The notes beneath the pieces are model-generated. The model was given only the letters and a program-made list of their open reading frames with translations, was not told the DNA's origin and did no database searches. A stretch of DNA of 11,643 nt from SIG673 sp045658525. Lineage in GTDB: Bacteria > Bacillota > Clostridia > Oscillospirales > CAG-272. The translations under genes were made by a program, and so were the position numbers. Positions 1 through 5,129 of the stretch are shown piece after piece; positions within the stretch are counted from its first letter, which is position 1; each line of letters begins with the position of its first letter. The stretch covers positions 1 through 11,643 of the forward strand of contig JAZOVD010000001.1 in NCBI GenBank assembly GCA_045658525.1, written 5' to 3'.

Positions 1-43
1 GCGTATCTGCTGAAAACTACGCAGGATAAGGAGGTCAATGACA

Positions 44-187
44 ATGGAAAAGAAAATGTACGAAAAAGCCGAGCTTGAATATATCAAACTCAAAAAGGAA
101 GATATAATAACGTTAAGCGGCGGCGGAGACGATTATATCGAGGACAACGGCGGGTTTGACACTCCCGACGACGAGTTTGCACAGTAA
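44..187 (+). CDS. small acidic peptide of unknown function (47 aa)
   Basis: I do not recognise a characterised family. The 47-residue peptide has a basic, helix-prone N-terminal half (KKMYEKAELEYIKLKKED), then a DIITLSGGG turn, then a Gly/Asp/Glu-rich acidic tail ending in DDEFAQ. Small clostridial proteins with a YE.AE.E.IKL..EDIIT.SGGG layout are, from memory, frequent and uncharacterised. A perfect AAGGAGG lies at 28-34; the ATG at 44 is 9 nt from it and an in-frame ATG at 38 only 3 nt, so 44 is preferred (the alternative adds Met-Thr). It has no membrane segment and no cysteine. A strong terminator follows 38 nt after the stop, so it is the last gene of its transcript; whatever precedes it lies outside the window. 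The leader-plus-small-residue-core look invites comparison with RiPP precursors, but no modification enzyme is visible here. Confidence 0.7.
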   Translation: MEKKMYEKAELEYIKLKKEDIITLSGGGDDYIEDNGGFDTPDDEFAQ

Positions 188-197
188 GGATTTTTCT

Positions 198-219
198 CTT
201 CTTTCTTGAAAGAAAGAAG
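198..219. repeat. CT/GA-rich inverted repeat
   Basis: CTTCTTTCTT (198-207) is followed after two bases by its exact reverse complement AAGAAAGAAG (210-219). Similar pyrimidine/purine palindromes occur at 3761-3796 and 4484-4499, always in intergenic DNA, so this looks like a degenerate copy of a dispersed element rather than a terminator: no T run follows. Confidence 0.5.
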
Positions 220-225
220 CAAAGA

Positions 226-277
226 ACTTCCCTCACACGCCACCTTGATAAGGAGCGTGTGAGGGAAGTGTTTTTTT
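226..277 (+). terminator. rho-independent terminator of the small peptide gene
   Basis: The arms at 226-240 and 255-269 (core CTTCCCTCACACGC and its exact reverse complement) give 15 perfect base pairs, with a 14-nt loop that holds a further CTT/AAG pairing. A run of seven T follows at 271-277. It ends the transcript carrying the 47-aa peptide. Confidence 0.9.
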
Positions 278-320
278 GCCTTTCTTCGAGAAAAGAATAA
301 AATCTCCGCCAAACTAAAAG

Positions 321-365
321 ACTCGCCCCTTGGGAGAGCTGGCGCGTAAGCGCCTGAGAGGGCGT
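321..365. repeat. GC-rich dispersed-repeat-like hairpin
   Basis: A two-level hairpin: outer arms CGCCC (324-328) with GGGCG (360-364), inner arms GGCGC (341-345) with GCGCC (350-354) around a GTAA loop. The text 'CCCCTTGGGAGAGCTGGCGCG...CTGAGAGGG' resembles a repeat seen in intergenic regions of many gut Clostridia (recalled, not searched). No second copy of this family is in the window. With the CT/GA repeat and the two terminators it fills the space between the small peptide gene and the heparinase gene. Confidence 0.5.
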
Positions 366-400
366 TCCTTACAAAATAACTTCTCTTATTTTCGACAAAA

Positions 401-439
401 ATAAAAAACTCGCTCCACAGTTTATGTGGAGCGAGTTTT
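401..439 (-). terminator. rho-independent terminator of the heparinase-like gene
   Basis: Fifteen perfect base pairs (405-419 with 425-439, core CTCGCTCCACA) around a 5-nt loop. On the minus strand the stem is followed by a U-rich tract (the A run at 403-408). It begins two bases after the stop codon of the minus-strand gene. Confidence 0.9.
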
Positions 440-441
440 GC

Positions 442-2370
442 TTATATTTCTATGCTGTCGGTTTCGCCGTTAAGATATGTTACCGTTACGGTGTTTCCGT
501 CAAGAGACGCGCTCTTTATGGGAGAACCGTTTTCGTCGTGTACCGAGAATACCGTTACGGTAAGAACGTCCTTGCCCTTTACCGTGTGCAAAAGCGTTGG
601 AATAGGCTGTGCGCTTCCTTGAAGTGAGGAATGACACGTCCAGCCCTGCACCTCGGGATACTCGCATCCGCGAACTATATTCATTCCGCCAACGTCTCCG
701 CAGATAAACGCGGTTATATCGTTACTCCTTACGCCGTTTGCCGTAAGAGTTATTTCGGGAACGTCGAAATGCCAGATGCTTTCGTAGTTGTTTTCGTTTT
801 CAGAGGTAAGTCGGTCTGCTACGATAAAGAACGGACGTCCTTCCTTGGGTTTCTTCACTAACGTAACGGTTCTTTCGTGACGTGCAAGACGTTCCTGATC
901 CTCGCCGTATCCCTCGTCGTAGTAGCCGCGTGCTATTTCAAGCTCGTCGGTTACTGAGAAAGTAACGTCTGCCTTCTCACTGAGCATCTCGGGTTGCCAC
1001 TTGAAGCCCTTTAAACGGTTCTGGTCCATACCGTTTATTCTTATGGTATTATGACCTCTCGTGGAAAGAACGTATTTGCGCATATCAGAGGTATCGTATG
1101 CGTAGGTGTTTGCCTCCGCAAGCAGATTTCTGCCGTTGGCGCAGATAATGAGGTTAAGCTTATCCTCGTGCTGATGAGCCTCTCCAAGCGGACCTGCGTC
1201 AAAGAATGCGGAAACGTCCGTTTCATCCCAGCCTGTTCTGAATACGACCATACCTGCGTAGGGAAGCAGGAGCGAATTAAAGTCAGGCTTTTTGCCTTCC
1301 TTGCCATCGGTCATAAGCCAACGGAAAAGCTCGTTTTCAGGGAAATAACGTACAAACGGTGCTATATGAGCCTTTGCGCTTCCGTGTCCGCCGTCGTTTA
1401 TATTCGGAACTCTGCCGCTTGAAAGTCTGAGAACGAGATAGATGTTAAGCATTTTCGCGATCATATCGTAGAACTTTTGGGGTACCGGATATCCGTAAGC
1501 GACAGCGACCGCCATGACGGACATATAGTGGCGTATGACCACTCCTTGGTAGCCCGTGGTAAGCTCGAACTGGAAGCCGTCAGGATATATCTGCTTTTCA
1601 AGCTCCTCTGAGAGCTTGCGGAACGCGGTATCCGTCCAGCTTTTGGCATCTTTGAAGAAGGGGTAGAGAAGTCCGCTCTGGGCGTGACCGTTAAGCTCGT
1701 GAATGAGCCAGTTTCCTACCGTGAAACGGTTAAGTATGCGCATAGAATGCTCATATACTGATTTACACCAATCTACGAGTATATCGTCGTTAAAAGCGGG
1801 TGAATGGATGCAGGAATGAATAATATCGGGCCACATAAGTCCCATTCTTATTCCGCATTCTATCGTTCTCCAACATACACTCGCAAGCTGAGAGTCATCG
1901 TATGCGGGGCAGACCGCTTGCTTTACCCAACTATCAAACAACTCAGCACAGCCCTCGGCGTAACGCTCGTCACCCGTAGCTCGGTAAGCGTTAGCGAGGT
2001 GGACAAGCTCAGCGTGTCTTGAAAGCTGCCAGGGCCATTCTCTGTATTGATTGTACGTAGGATTGGCGTACCAATCGACCTTTCCCTCAAATTTCATCGG
2101 AGTTCCGCAGCTCCACATTTCGTGACGGAGCGAACGTTCCGCATCGTGTTTAAGCGTATTGGTGAATTCGGGCTTTTTAACCTTTTCGGGCATAGAAAAG
2201 TATTTTTCGGGGTCAATAACAGAACGAACGCATTCCGCGAGCGCGTGACGCGCGGCGGCGTTATCGCCATTGTTCAAAGCGTCAAGTATAGGCTTGGTTT
2301 CGGAAAGTGAATAGTCAAGAGCATCGAAAAGCTCCTTGTCAGTCAACAGAGGTCCTACGATATTTTCCAT
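442..2370 (-). CDS. heparinase II/III family protein (polysaccharide lyase-like)
   Basis: The 642-aa protein has the two-part layout of heparinase II/III and related lyases: an N-terminal alpha/alpha toroid (about residues 1-350) and a C-terminal beta-sandwich (about 370-642). These enzymes cleave uronic acid-containing polysaccharides by beta-elimination. Visible motifs are GNWLIHELNGH (219-229), DGFQFELTTGYQ (264-275), INDGGHGS (324-331), EAHQHEDKLNL (397-407) and TRGHNTIRING (437-447). Asn220, Tyr274 and His399 lie at places and spacings close to the catalytic Asn, Tyr and His reported for heparinase III-type enzymes. No signal peptide or membrane segment is present, so it should be cytoplasmic and act on imported oligosaccharides; substrate unknown. 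The start at 2370 is chosen because GAAAGGAA lies just upstream; an upstream in-frame start would add 12 residues with no better site. It stands alone, with no transporter or sulfatase adjacent. Confidence 0.85.
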   Translation of the reverse strand: MENIVGPLLTDKELFDALDYSLSETKPILDALNNGDNAAARHALAECVRSVIDPEKYFSMPEKVKKPEFTNTLKHDAERSLRHEMWSCGTPMKFEGKVDWYANPTYNQYREWPWQLSRHAELVHLANAYRATGDERYAEGCAELFDSWVKQAVCPAYDDSQLASVCWRTIECGIRMGLMWPDIIHSCIHSPAFNDDILVDWCKSVYEHSMRILNRFTVGNWLIHELNGHAQSGLLYPFFKDAKSWTDTAFRKLSEELEKQIYPDGFQFELTTGYQGVVIRHYMSVMAVAVAYGYPVPQKFYDMIAKMLNIYLVLRLSSGRVPNINDGGHGSAKAHIAPFVRYFPENELFRWLMTDGKEGKKPDFNSLLLPYAGMVVFRTGWDETDVSAFFDAGPLGEAHQHEDKLNLIICANGRNLLAEANTYAYDTSDMRKYVLSTRGHNTIRINGMDQNRLKGFKWQPEMLSEKADVTFSVTDELEIARGYYDEGYGEDQERLARHERTVTLVKKPKEGRPFFIVADRLTSENENNYESIWHFDVPEITLTANGVRSNDITAFICGDVGGMNIVRGCEYPEVQGWTCHSSLQGSAQPIPTLLHTVKGKDVLTVTVFSVHDENGSPIKSASLDGNTVTVTYLNGETDSIEI

Positions 2371-2411
2371 AGCTGTATTCCTTTCATATATAGATATGAT
2401 CCACACTTTTG

Positions 2412-2440
2412 ATTATAGTGACTAAATAGTCTTTTGTCAA
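2412..2440 (-). promoter_or_regulatory. consensus sigma-A promoter of the heparinase-like gene
   Basis: Read on the minus strand: TTGACA (2440-2435), a 17-nt spacer, TATAAT (2417-2412). Both boxes match the consensus fully. The start codon at 2370 lies about 40 nt downstream. A promoter this strong for a catabolic gene suggests that it is held off by a repressor. Confidence 0.9.
2420..2431. promoter_or_regulatory. putative operator palindrome inside the promoter spacer
   Basis: GACTAAATAGTC is a dyad (5-bp arms, 2-nt centre) that occupies the spacer between the -35 and -10 boxes. Outer TGAC/GTCA half-matches extend it asymmetrically. A bound regulator here would block RNA polymerase. I cannot assign it to a regulator family, and no regulator gene is next to it. 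Confidence 0.5.
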
Positions 2441-2645
2441 TACTTTTAAATTACACTCTTTTGTTATTTAAAAAAGCGAAAAACGGTGTTATAACGAGCA
2501 TAAATGAGGTCTTGGAAGAAAATTACCGTAAAAATAATTTTTAAAATCGCGATTAAGAAAAAGAGAGTAAAAATGAGAAAAAGCGAGATTAAACGAGATA
2601 GTTAAAAATGAAATTAATTTTTAGGAAAAACTTTTCAAAAAAGTA
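2441..2645. other. AT-rich intergenic region between divergent promoters
   Basis: Together with the two promoters this makes a gap of about 350 bases without a gene. I see no convincing ORF, RNA gene or terminator in it. It holds a 10-bp palindrome AATCGCGATT (2545-2554), a loosely repeated TAAAAATGA (2568 and 2603), and A-tracts at 2625-2643 directly upstream of the rplM -35 box that could act as an UP element. Confidence 0.5.
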
Positions 2646-2674
2646 TTGACAAGCGTGAAAAATAGTGGTATAAT
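2646..2674 (+). promoter_or_regulatory. promoter of rplM-rpsI
   Basis: TTGACA (2646-2651), 17-nt spacer, TATAAT (2669-2674), with an extended -10 TG at 2666-2667 and A-tracts upstream. Transcription would begin near 2681, giving a leader of only about 38 nt; I see no structured ribosomal-protein leader in it. Confidence 0.9.
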
Positions 2675-2718
2675 GCAATCCGTGAATAAAATGACAAAAA
2701 ATAACGGAGGAAAACCAA

Positions 2719-3141
2719 ATGTCAACTTACATGCCTAAGGCAGAGACCATTGAACGCAAATGGTATGTCATAGACGCAGCAGGCGTGCCGCTCGGAAAGA
2801 CCGCGGCTAAGGCGGCTGTTATCCTTAACGGTAAGCACCGTGCGGATTACACTCCCCACGTCGATTGCGGCGAATACGTTATAATCATCAACGCTGAGAA
2901 GGCGGTACTTACGGGTAAGAAGCTCGTTCAGAAGTACTACCGTCATCATTCCGGCTACATCGGCGGCCTCAAAGAGGTTCAGTACGCAACGCTTATGGCT
3001 AAGCGTCCCGAGCTTGCAGTAGAGCTTGCTGTAAAGGGAATGCTTCCCAAGAACAGCATCGGTGCGAAGTCGTTCACCCGTCTTAAAGTTTACCGCGGTG
3101 CGGAGCACGACCATCAGGCTCAGAAGCCTGAGACTCTGTAA
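2719..3141 (+). CDS. rplM: 50S ribosomal protein L13
   Basis: The 140-aa protein matches bacterial L13 over its full length (family usually about 140-150 aa). It is an early-assembly protein of the large subunit that binds 23S rRNA. Family signatures are clear: RKWYVIDAAGVPLGKTAA near the N-terminus, GKHRADYTPHVDCGEYVIIINAE at about 38-60, LTGKKL followed by YYRHHSGYIGG, then AVKGMLPKNSIG, and the closing LKVYRGAEHDHQAQKPE. GGAGG at 2706-2710 is 8 nt from the ATG. rpsI follows 24 nt later, the usual L13-S9 operon order. Confidence 0.98.
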   Translation: MSTYMPKAETIERKWYVIDAAGVPLGKTAAKAAVILNGKHRADYTPHVDCGEYVIIINAEKAVLTGKKLVQKYYRHHSGYIGGLKEVQYATLMAKRPELAVELAVKGMLPKNSIGAKSFTRLKVYRGAEHDHQAQKPETL

Positions 3142-3165
3142 TATAGGGAAAGGAGATAAAAGAAT

Positions 3166-3567
3166 ATGTACGCAAGCGCAAAACCCTATTTCTACGGAAC
3201 AGGCAGAAGAAAGAAATCTGTTGCAAGAGTAAGAGTATATCCCGGAACGGGCGTTATCACCATCAATAAGCGTGATATAGACGATTATTTCGGACTTGAA
3301 ACTCTTAAGCTTATAGTAAATCAGCCCTACGAGGTAACCGATACTATCGGTAAGTTTGATATCGTTTGCACCGTAACCGGCGGTGGTATCTCCGGTCAGG
3401 CAGGCGCTATCCGTCACGGACTTGCTAAGGCACTTCTTCAGGCAGACGAGGGATACCGTCCTGCACTCAAGAAGGCTGGCTTCCTTACCCGTGACCCCAG
3501 AATGAAGGAGAGAAAGAAGTACGGTCTCAAAGCCGCACGTCGCGCTCCTCAGTTCTCCAAGAGATAA
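3166..3567 (+). CDS. rpsI: 30S ribosomal protein S9
   Basis: The 133-aa protein is a full-length S9 (family about 130). It binds 16S rRNA in the small-subunit head, and its C-terminal tail reaches the P-site tRNA. The typical YGTGRRKKSVARVR opening, PGTGVITINKRD, the GGGISGQAGAIRHGLAKAL block, LTRDPRMKERKKYGLKAARR and the invariant ...PQFSKR end are all present. AAAGGAG at 3150-3156 precedes the ATG by about 9 nt. It shares the transcript with rplM and is followed by a strong terminator. Confidence 0.98.
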   Translation: MYASAKPYFYGTGRRKKSVARVRVYPGTGVITINKRDIDDYFGLETLKLIVNQPYEVTDTIGKFDIVCTVTGGGISGQAGAIRHGLAKALLQADEGYRPALKKAGFLTRDPRMKERKKYGLKAARRAPQFSKR

Positions 3568-3585
3568 GTTATATTATCAAAAATT

Positions 3586-3615
3586 ACAGCACCCACAAAT
3601 GTGGGTGCTGTTTTT
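3586..3615 (+). terminator. terminator of the rplM-rpsI operon
   Basis: ACAGCACCCAC (3586-3596) pairs perfectly with GTGGGTGCTGT (3601-3611) around AAAT, and a T run covers 3611-3615. It begins 18 nt after the rpsI stop. Confidence 0.93.
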
Positions 3616-3619
3616 ATTT

Positions 3620-3690
3620 CGGCGGGAGCAAGCCCCCGCCCTACGAATAAATAATTAAATTTCAACGCTCCATATCTCTATGTGAACCCC
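3620..3690. repeat. dispersed intergenic repeat, copy A
   Basis: It begins with a GC-rich hairpin (GGCGGG 3621-3626 with CCCGCC 3635-3640) and continues with CTACGAATAAA, AAATTT and ACGCTCCATATCTC, then TATG..AACCCC. The same blocks recur in the same order and orientation at 4386-4459 with small differences, so this is a repeat and not a gene. A related GC-rich head also occurs twice at 10757-10834. With the palindrome and promoter below, it fills the roughly 300-base gap between rpsI and the next gene. Confidence 0.75.
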
Positions 3691-3760
3691 TCGGAAGTGA
3701 AAACTGTCCAAGGTGGTAACAGAGGTTCGATTTTAAGTTTCTTTCTTTTTCTTTGCTTCG

Positions 3761-3796
3761 TTTCTTTTTCTTTCTTTGCAAAGAAGGAAAAAGAAA
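3761..3796. repeat. 36-bp CT/GA palindrome
   Basis: Two abutting 18-base arms, TTTCTTTTTCTTTCTTTG and CAAAGAAGGAAAAAGAAA, are reverse complements except for one position (a G-T pair). A further pyrimidine-rich stretch precedes it (3738-3760). The right arm GGAAAAAGAAATGAAG is found again at 4500-4515, so the palindrome belongs to the same compound unit as copy A. Confidence 0.65.
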
Positions 3797-3811
3797 TGAA
3801 GATAAAAACTA

Positions 3812-3840
3812 TTTACTTTTAAAAAAATGTATGATATAAT
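3812..3840 (+). promoter_or_regulatory. promoter of the small membrane protein operon
   Basis: TTTACT (3812-3817), 17-nt spacer, TATAAT (3835-3840), with an extended -10 TG at 3832-3833. The first start codon is 35 nt further on. Confidence 0.8.
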
Positions 3841-3875
3841 ACAATTGTTAGATAAATCCGATAGGAGCAGTCTGT

Positions 3876-4064
3876 ATGAAAAATAAATGGAATTTGATAT
3901 CATCGATTTTTCAATTAGTGATCGGAGTTATTGCCGTCGTCACATTCGCCGTGGTAGGATTAAGCGGTGAAAATATGATAAAGTGGATAGTAACGCTTAT
4001 TCTATCGGTAGCGTTTATTATTCTGGGTATAATAGGAATTATTGATTATAAATCAAAGGATTGA
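3876..4064 (+). CDS. small two-helix membrane protein (62 aa)
   Basis: I do not recognise a named family. The 62 residues form two hydrophobic helices, about 8-29 (ISSIFQLVIGVIAVVTFAVV) and 35-57 (MIKWIVTLILSVAFIILGIIGII), joined by a short GLSGEN loop, with a basic N-terminus (MKNKWN) and a charged tail (DYKSKD). AGGAG at 3863-3867 is 8 nt from the ATG, and a good promoter stands upstream, so it is a real gene despite its size. The next gene begins 5 nt after its stop, so the two are co-transcribed and their products may work together in the membrane. Confidence 0.8.
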   Translation: MKNKWNLISSIFQLVIGVIAVVTFAVVGLSGENMIKWIVTLILSVAFIILGIIGIIDYKSKD

Positions 4065-4069
4065 TTTTT

Positions 4070-4375
4070 ATGCTTGGAGCTATTTTTATAGGAATACTTG
4101 CAATCGTTTTCTTGATTGTGGGTTATCTGATATGGAAAAAACAGAGAATATCACTGCTCCACGAGTATCATTACGATAAACTGTCGGAAAACGATAAAAA
4201 AGCCTTTTGTAAGGTATCGGGTTTAGGTGTTATTTCAATCGGTATCGGTCTTTTGATTACTGCCATAATCATAGGTATCACGGACTCCGCGTGGAGCTTT
4301 ATCGCCTTTGTGATCGGTTTCGCCATCGGAATTGCGCTTTTGATTTACGCGGGAAAGAAATATAATTCAAATTAA
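4070..4375 (+). CDS. DUF3784-like small membrane protein (101 aa)
   Basis: The 101-aa protein has an N-terminal helix (about 2-22, LGAIFIGILAIVFLIVGYLI), a cytoplasmic-looking segment WKKQRISLLHEYHYDKLSENDKKAF, then two helices (about 49-68 and 73-93) ending in GKKYNSN. This order, with a LL..Y....L...DK tract between helices one and two, is that of the DUF3784 family of clostridial membrane proteins, whose function is unknown; the assignment is from memory. The ATG at 4070 is preferred to a TTG at 4061, because AAAGG at 4055-4059 lies 10 nt from the ATG but only 1 nt from the TTG, which also overlaps the preceding stop. Second gene of a two-gene operon. No clear T-run terminator follows; the repeat hairpin at 4386 starts 10 nt later. 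Confidence 0.8.
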   Translation: MLGAIFIGILAIVFLIVGYLIWKKQRISLLHEYHYDKLSENDKKAFCKVSGLGVISIGIGLLITAIIIGITDSAWSFIAFVIGFAIGIALLIYAGKKYNSN

Positions 4376-4385
4376 TGTTTTTATA

Positions 4386-4459
4386 CGGGGCGTCGAGGGC
4401 GCCGCCCCCTACGAATAAACATCAAATTTTTACGCTCCATATCTCCTATGCAACCCCCT
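4386..4459. repeat. dispersed intergenic repeat, copy B
   Basis: Direct repeat of 3620-3690. The head is a GC-rich hairpin (GGGGCG 4387-4392 with CGCCCC 4403-4408), followed by CTACGAATAAA, CAAATTT, TACGCTCCATATCTCC and TATGCAACCCCC. The head text also matches the minus-strand reading of 10813-10834 closely. A small extra hairpin CCCTAT-TTT-ATAGGG sits at 4456-4470. Confidence 0.75.
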
Positions 4460-4483
4460 ATTTTATAGGGAGGTCTTTGCCAA

Positions 4484-4515
4484 GCTTTCTTCAGAAAGCG
4501 GAAAAAGAAATGAAG
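4484..4515. repeat. CT/GA-rich hairpin and conserved tail of repeat unit B
   Basis: GCTTTCT (4484-4490) pairs with AGAAAGC (4493-4499) across a TC loop. The following GGAAAAAGAAATGAAG (4500-4515) is identical to the stretch after the palindrome of unit A (3786-3801). This shows that the duplication covers more than the GC-rich head. Confidence 0.6.
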
Positions 4516-4523
4516 GTAAAAGC

Positions 4524-4552
4524 TTTACATTTAAATTAATCTGCGTTATAAT
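4524..4552 (+). promoter_or_regulatory. promoter of the GNAT gene
   Basis: TTTACA (4524-4529), 17-nt spacer, TATAAT (4547-4552). The -35 box lies directly after the conserved repeat tail, in the same relative place as the -35 box of the promoter at 3812. Confidence 0.8.
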
Positions 4553-4582
4553 CTAACTAAAATGAATTAGTATGGTAATAAA

Positions 4583-5026
4583 ATGACTATCAAAGAGATT
4601 ACGGAAAATAAAAAGCAGTACATATCCTTACTGTTGTTAGCCGATGAGCAAGAGGATATGATCGACCGATATATTGATAAGGGTACTATGTATGTGCTTG
4701 ATGATGGCGGTGTAAAAAGCGAATGTGTCGTTACCGATGAGGAAAACGGTGTTGTAGAGATAAAGAACCTCGCAACCGTTCCCGAATACCAAAATAAAGG
4801 TTATGCAAAGATGCTGATCGATTTTCTTGTCAAAAAGTATGCGGGTGAATATTCCGTTTTACAGGTCGGTACGGGCGATAGCCCGTTGACAGTTCCTTTC
4901 TATGAAAAGTGCGGCTTTGTGCGCTCTCATAGAATATCAAATTTTTTTACGGATAATTACGACCACCCGATATATGAGTGCGGTGTTCAGTTGGTAGATA
5001 TGATCTATCTGCAAAAAGCTTTATAA
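4583..5026 (+). CDS. GNAT family N-acetyltransferase (YvbK-like)
   Basis: The 147-aa protein has the Gcn5-related acetyltransferase fold, which moves an acetyl group from acetyl-CoA to an amine. The acetyl-CoA site is visible as VEIKNLATVPEYQNKGYAKML (about 64-84; Q-N-K-G-Y-A as the Q/RxxGxG/A pyrophosphate loop), then beta-5 VLQVGTGDS and the PFYEKCGF helix start (about 107-114). The LLLLADEQ opening, VGTGDS and the FF..NYDHPIYECG....DMIYL ending recall the B. subtilis YvbK subgroup, whose substrate I cannot state. The protein is cytosolic. No Shine-Dalgarno is evident before the ATG at 4583, and two mini-ORFs precede it (ATG AAT TAG at 4562 and a four-codon one at 4572 whose TGA overlaps this start), so initiation may be weak or coupled. 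Confidence 0.88.
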   Translation: MTIKEITENKKQYISLLLLADEQEDMIDRYIDKGTMYVLDDGGVKSECVVTDEENGVVEIKNLATVPEYQNKGYAKMLIDFLVKKYAGEYSVLQVGTGDSPLTVPFYEKCGFVRSHRISNFFTDNYDHPIYECGVQLVDMIYLQKAL

Positions 5027-5039
5027 CAGAAAATGACTC

Positions 5040-5087
5040 CACCGCCGGTTGAGTACTCCCCACTCAACTAACGGTGTGTTGATTTTT
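5040..5087 (+). terminator. putative terminator of the GNAT gene
   Basis: An interrupted stem: CACCG (5040-5044) with CGGTG (5072-5076) outside, GTTGAGT (5048-5054) with ACTCAAC (5062-5068) inside, separated by a 3+3 internal loop. A five-T run at 5083-5087 lies six bases after the stem, which is not ideal, and it overlaps the -35 region of the next promoter. Confidence 0.55.
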
Positions 5088-5107
5088 GAAACATTATAAG
5101 CTATAAT
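5079..5107 (+). promoter_or_regulatory. promoter of the XRE-family gene
   Basis: TTGATT (5079-5084), 17-nt spacer, TATAAT (5102-5107). The 5' leader would be only about 16 nt, ending in the ribosome binding site, which argues against the upstream GTG at 5112. Confidence 0.75.
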
Positions 5108-5129
5108 CAATGTGGAAGGAGGACGTATA

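Noticed and set aside
3..29. Eight-codon tail ending in TAA just before the small peptide's ribosome binding site, possibly the end of an upstream gene
   Set aside because: The stretch is too short to support; another frame is also open at the window edge.
1051..1422. 123-codon plus-strand frame within the heparinase-like gene
   Set aside because: It is opposite a conserved part of the lyase (GGHGS and HQHED motifs) and has no ribosome binding site.
2461..2495. Possible additional promoter (TTGTTA and TATAAC)
   Set aside because: The spacer would be 23 nt and no gene follows.
2722..3417. 231-codon open frame on the minus strand
   Set aside because: It lies antisense across rplM and rpsI, both certain genes with promoter and ribosome binding sites.
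3741..3800. CT/GA-rich stretch considered as a CRISPR-like or tandem repeat array
   Set aside because: There are no regularly spaced identical units with unique spacers; it is a single palindrome with low-complexity flanks.
4061..4069. TTG start for the DUF3784-like protein
   Set aside because: It is one base from the AAAGG site and overlaps the preceding stop; the ATG at 4070 has normal spacing.
5112..5129. Upstream GTG start for the XRE-family protein
   Set aside because: It lies at or before the expected transcription start and would make the AAGGAGG ribosome binding site part of the coding region.
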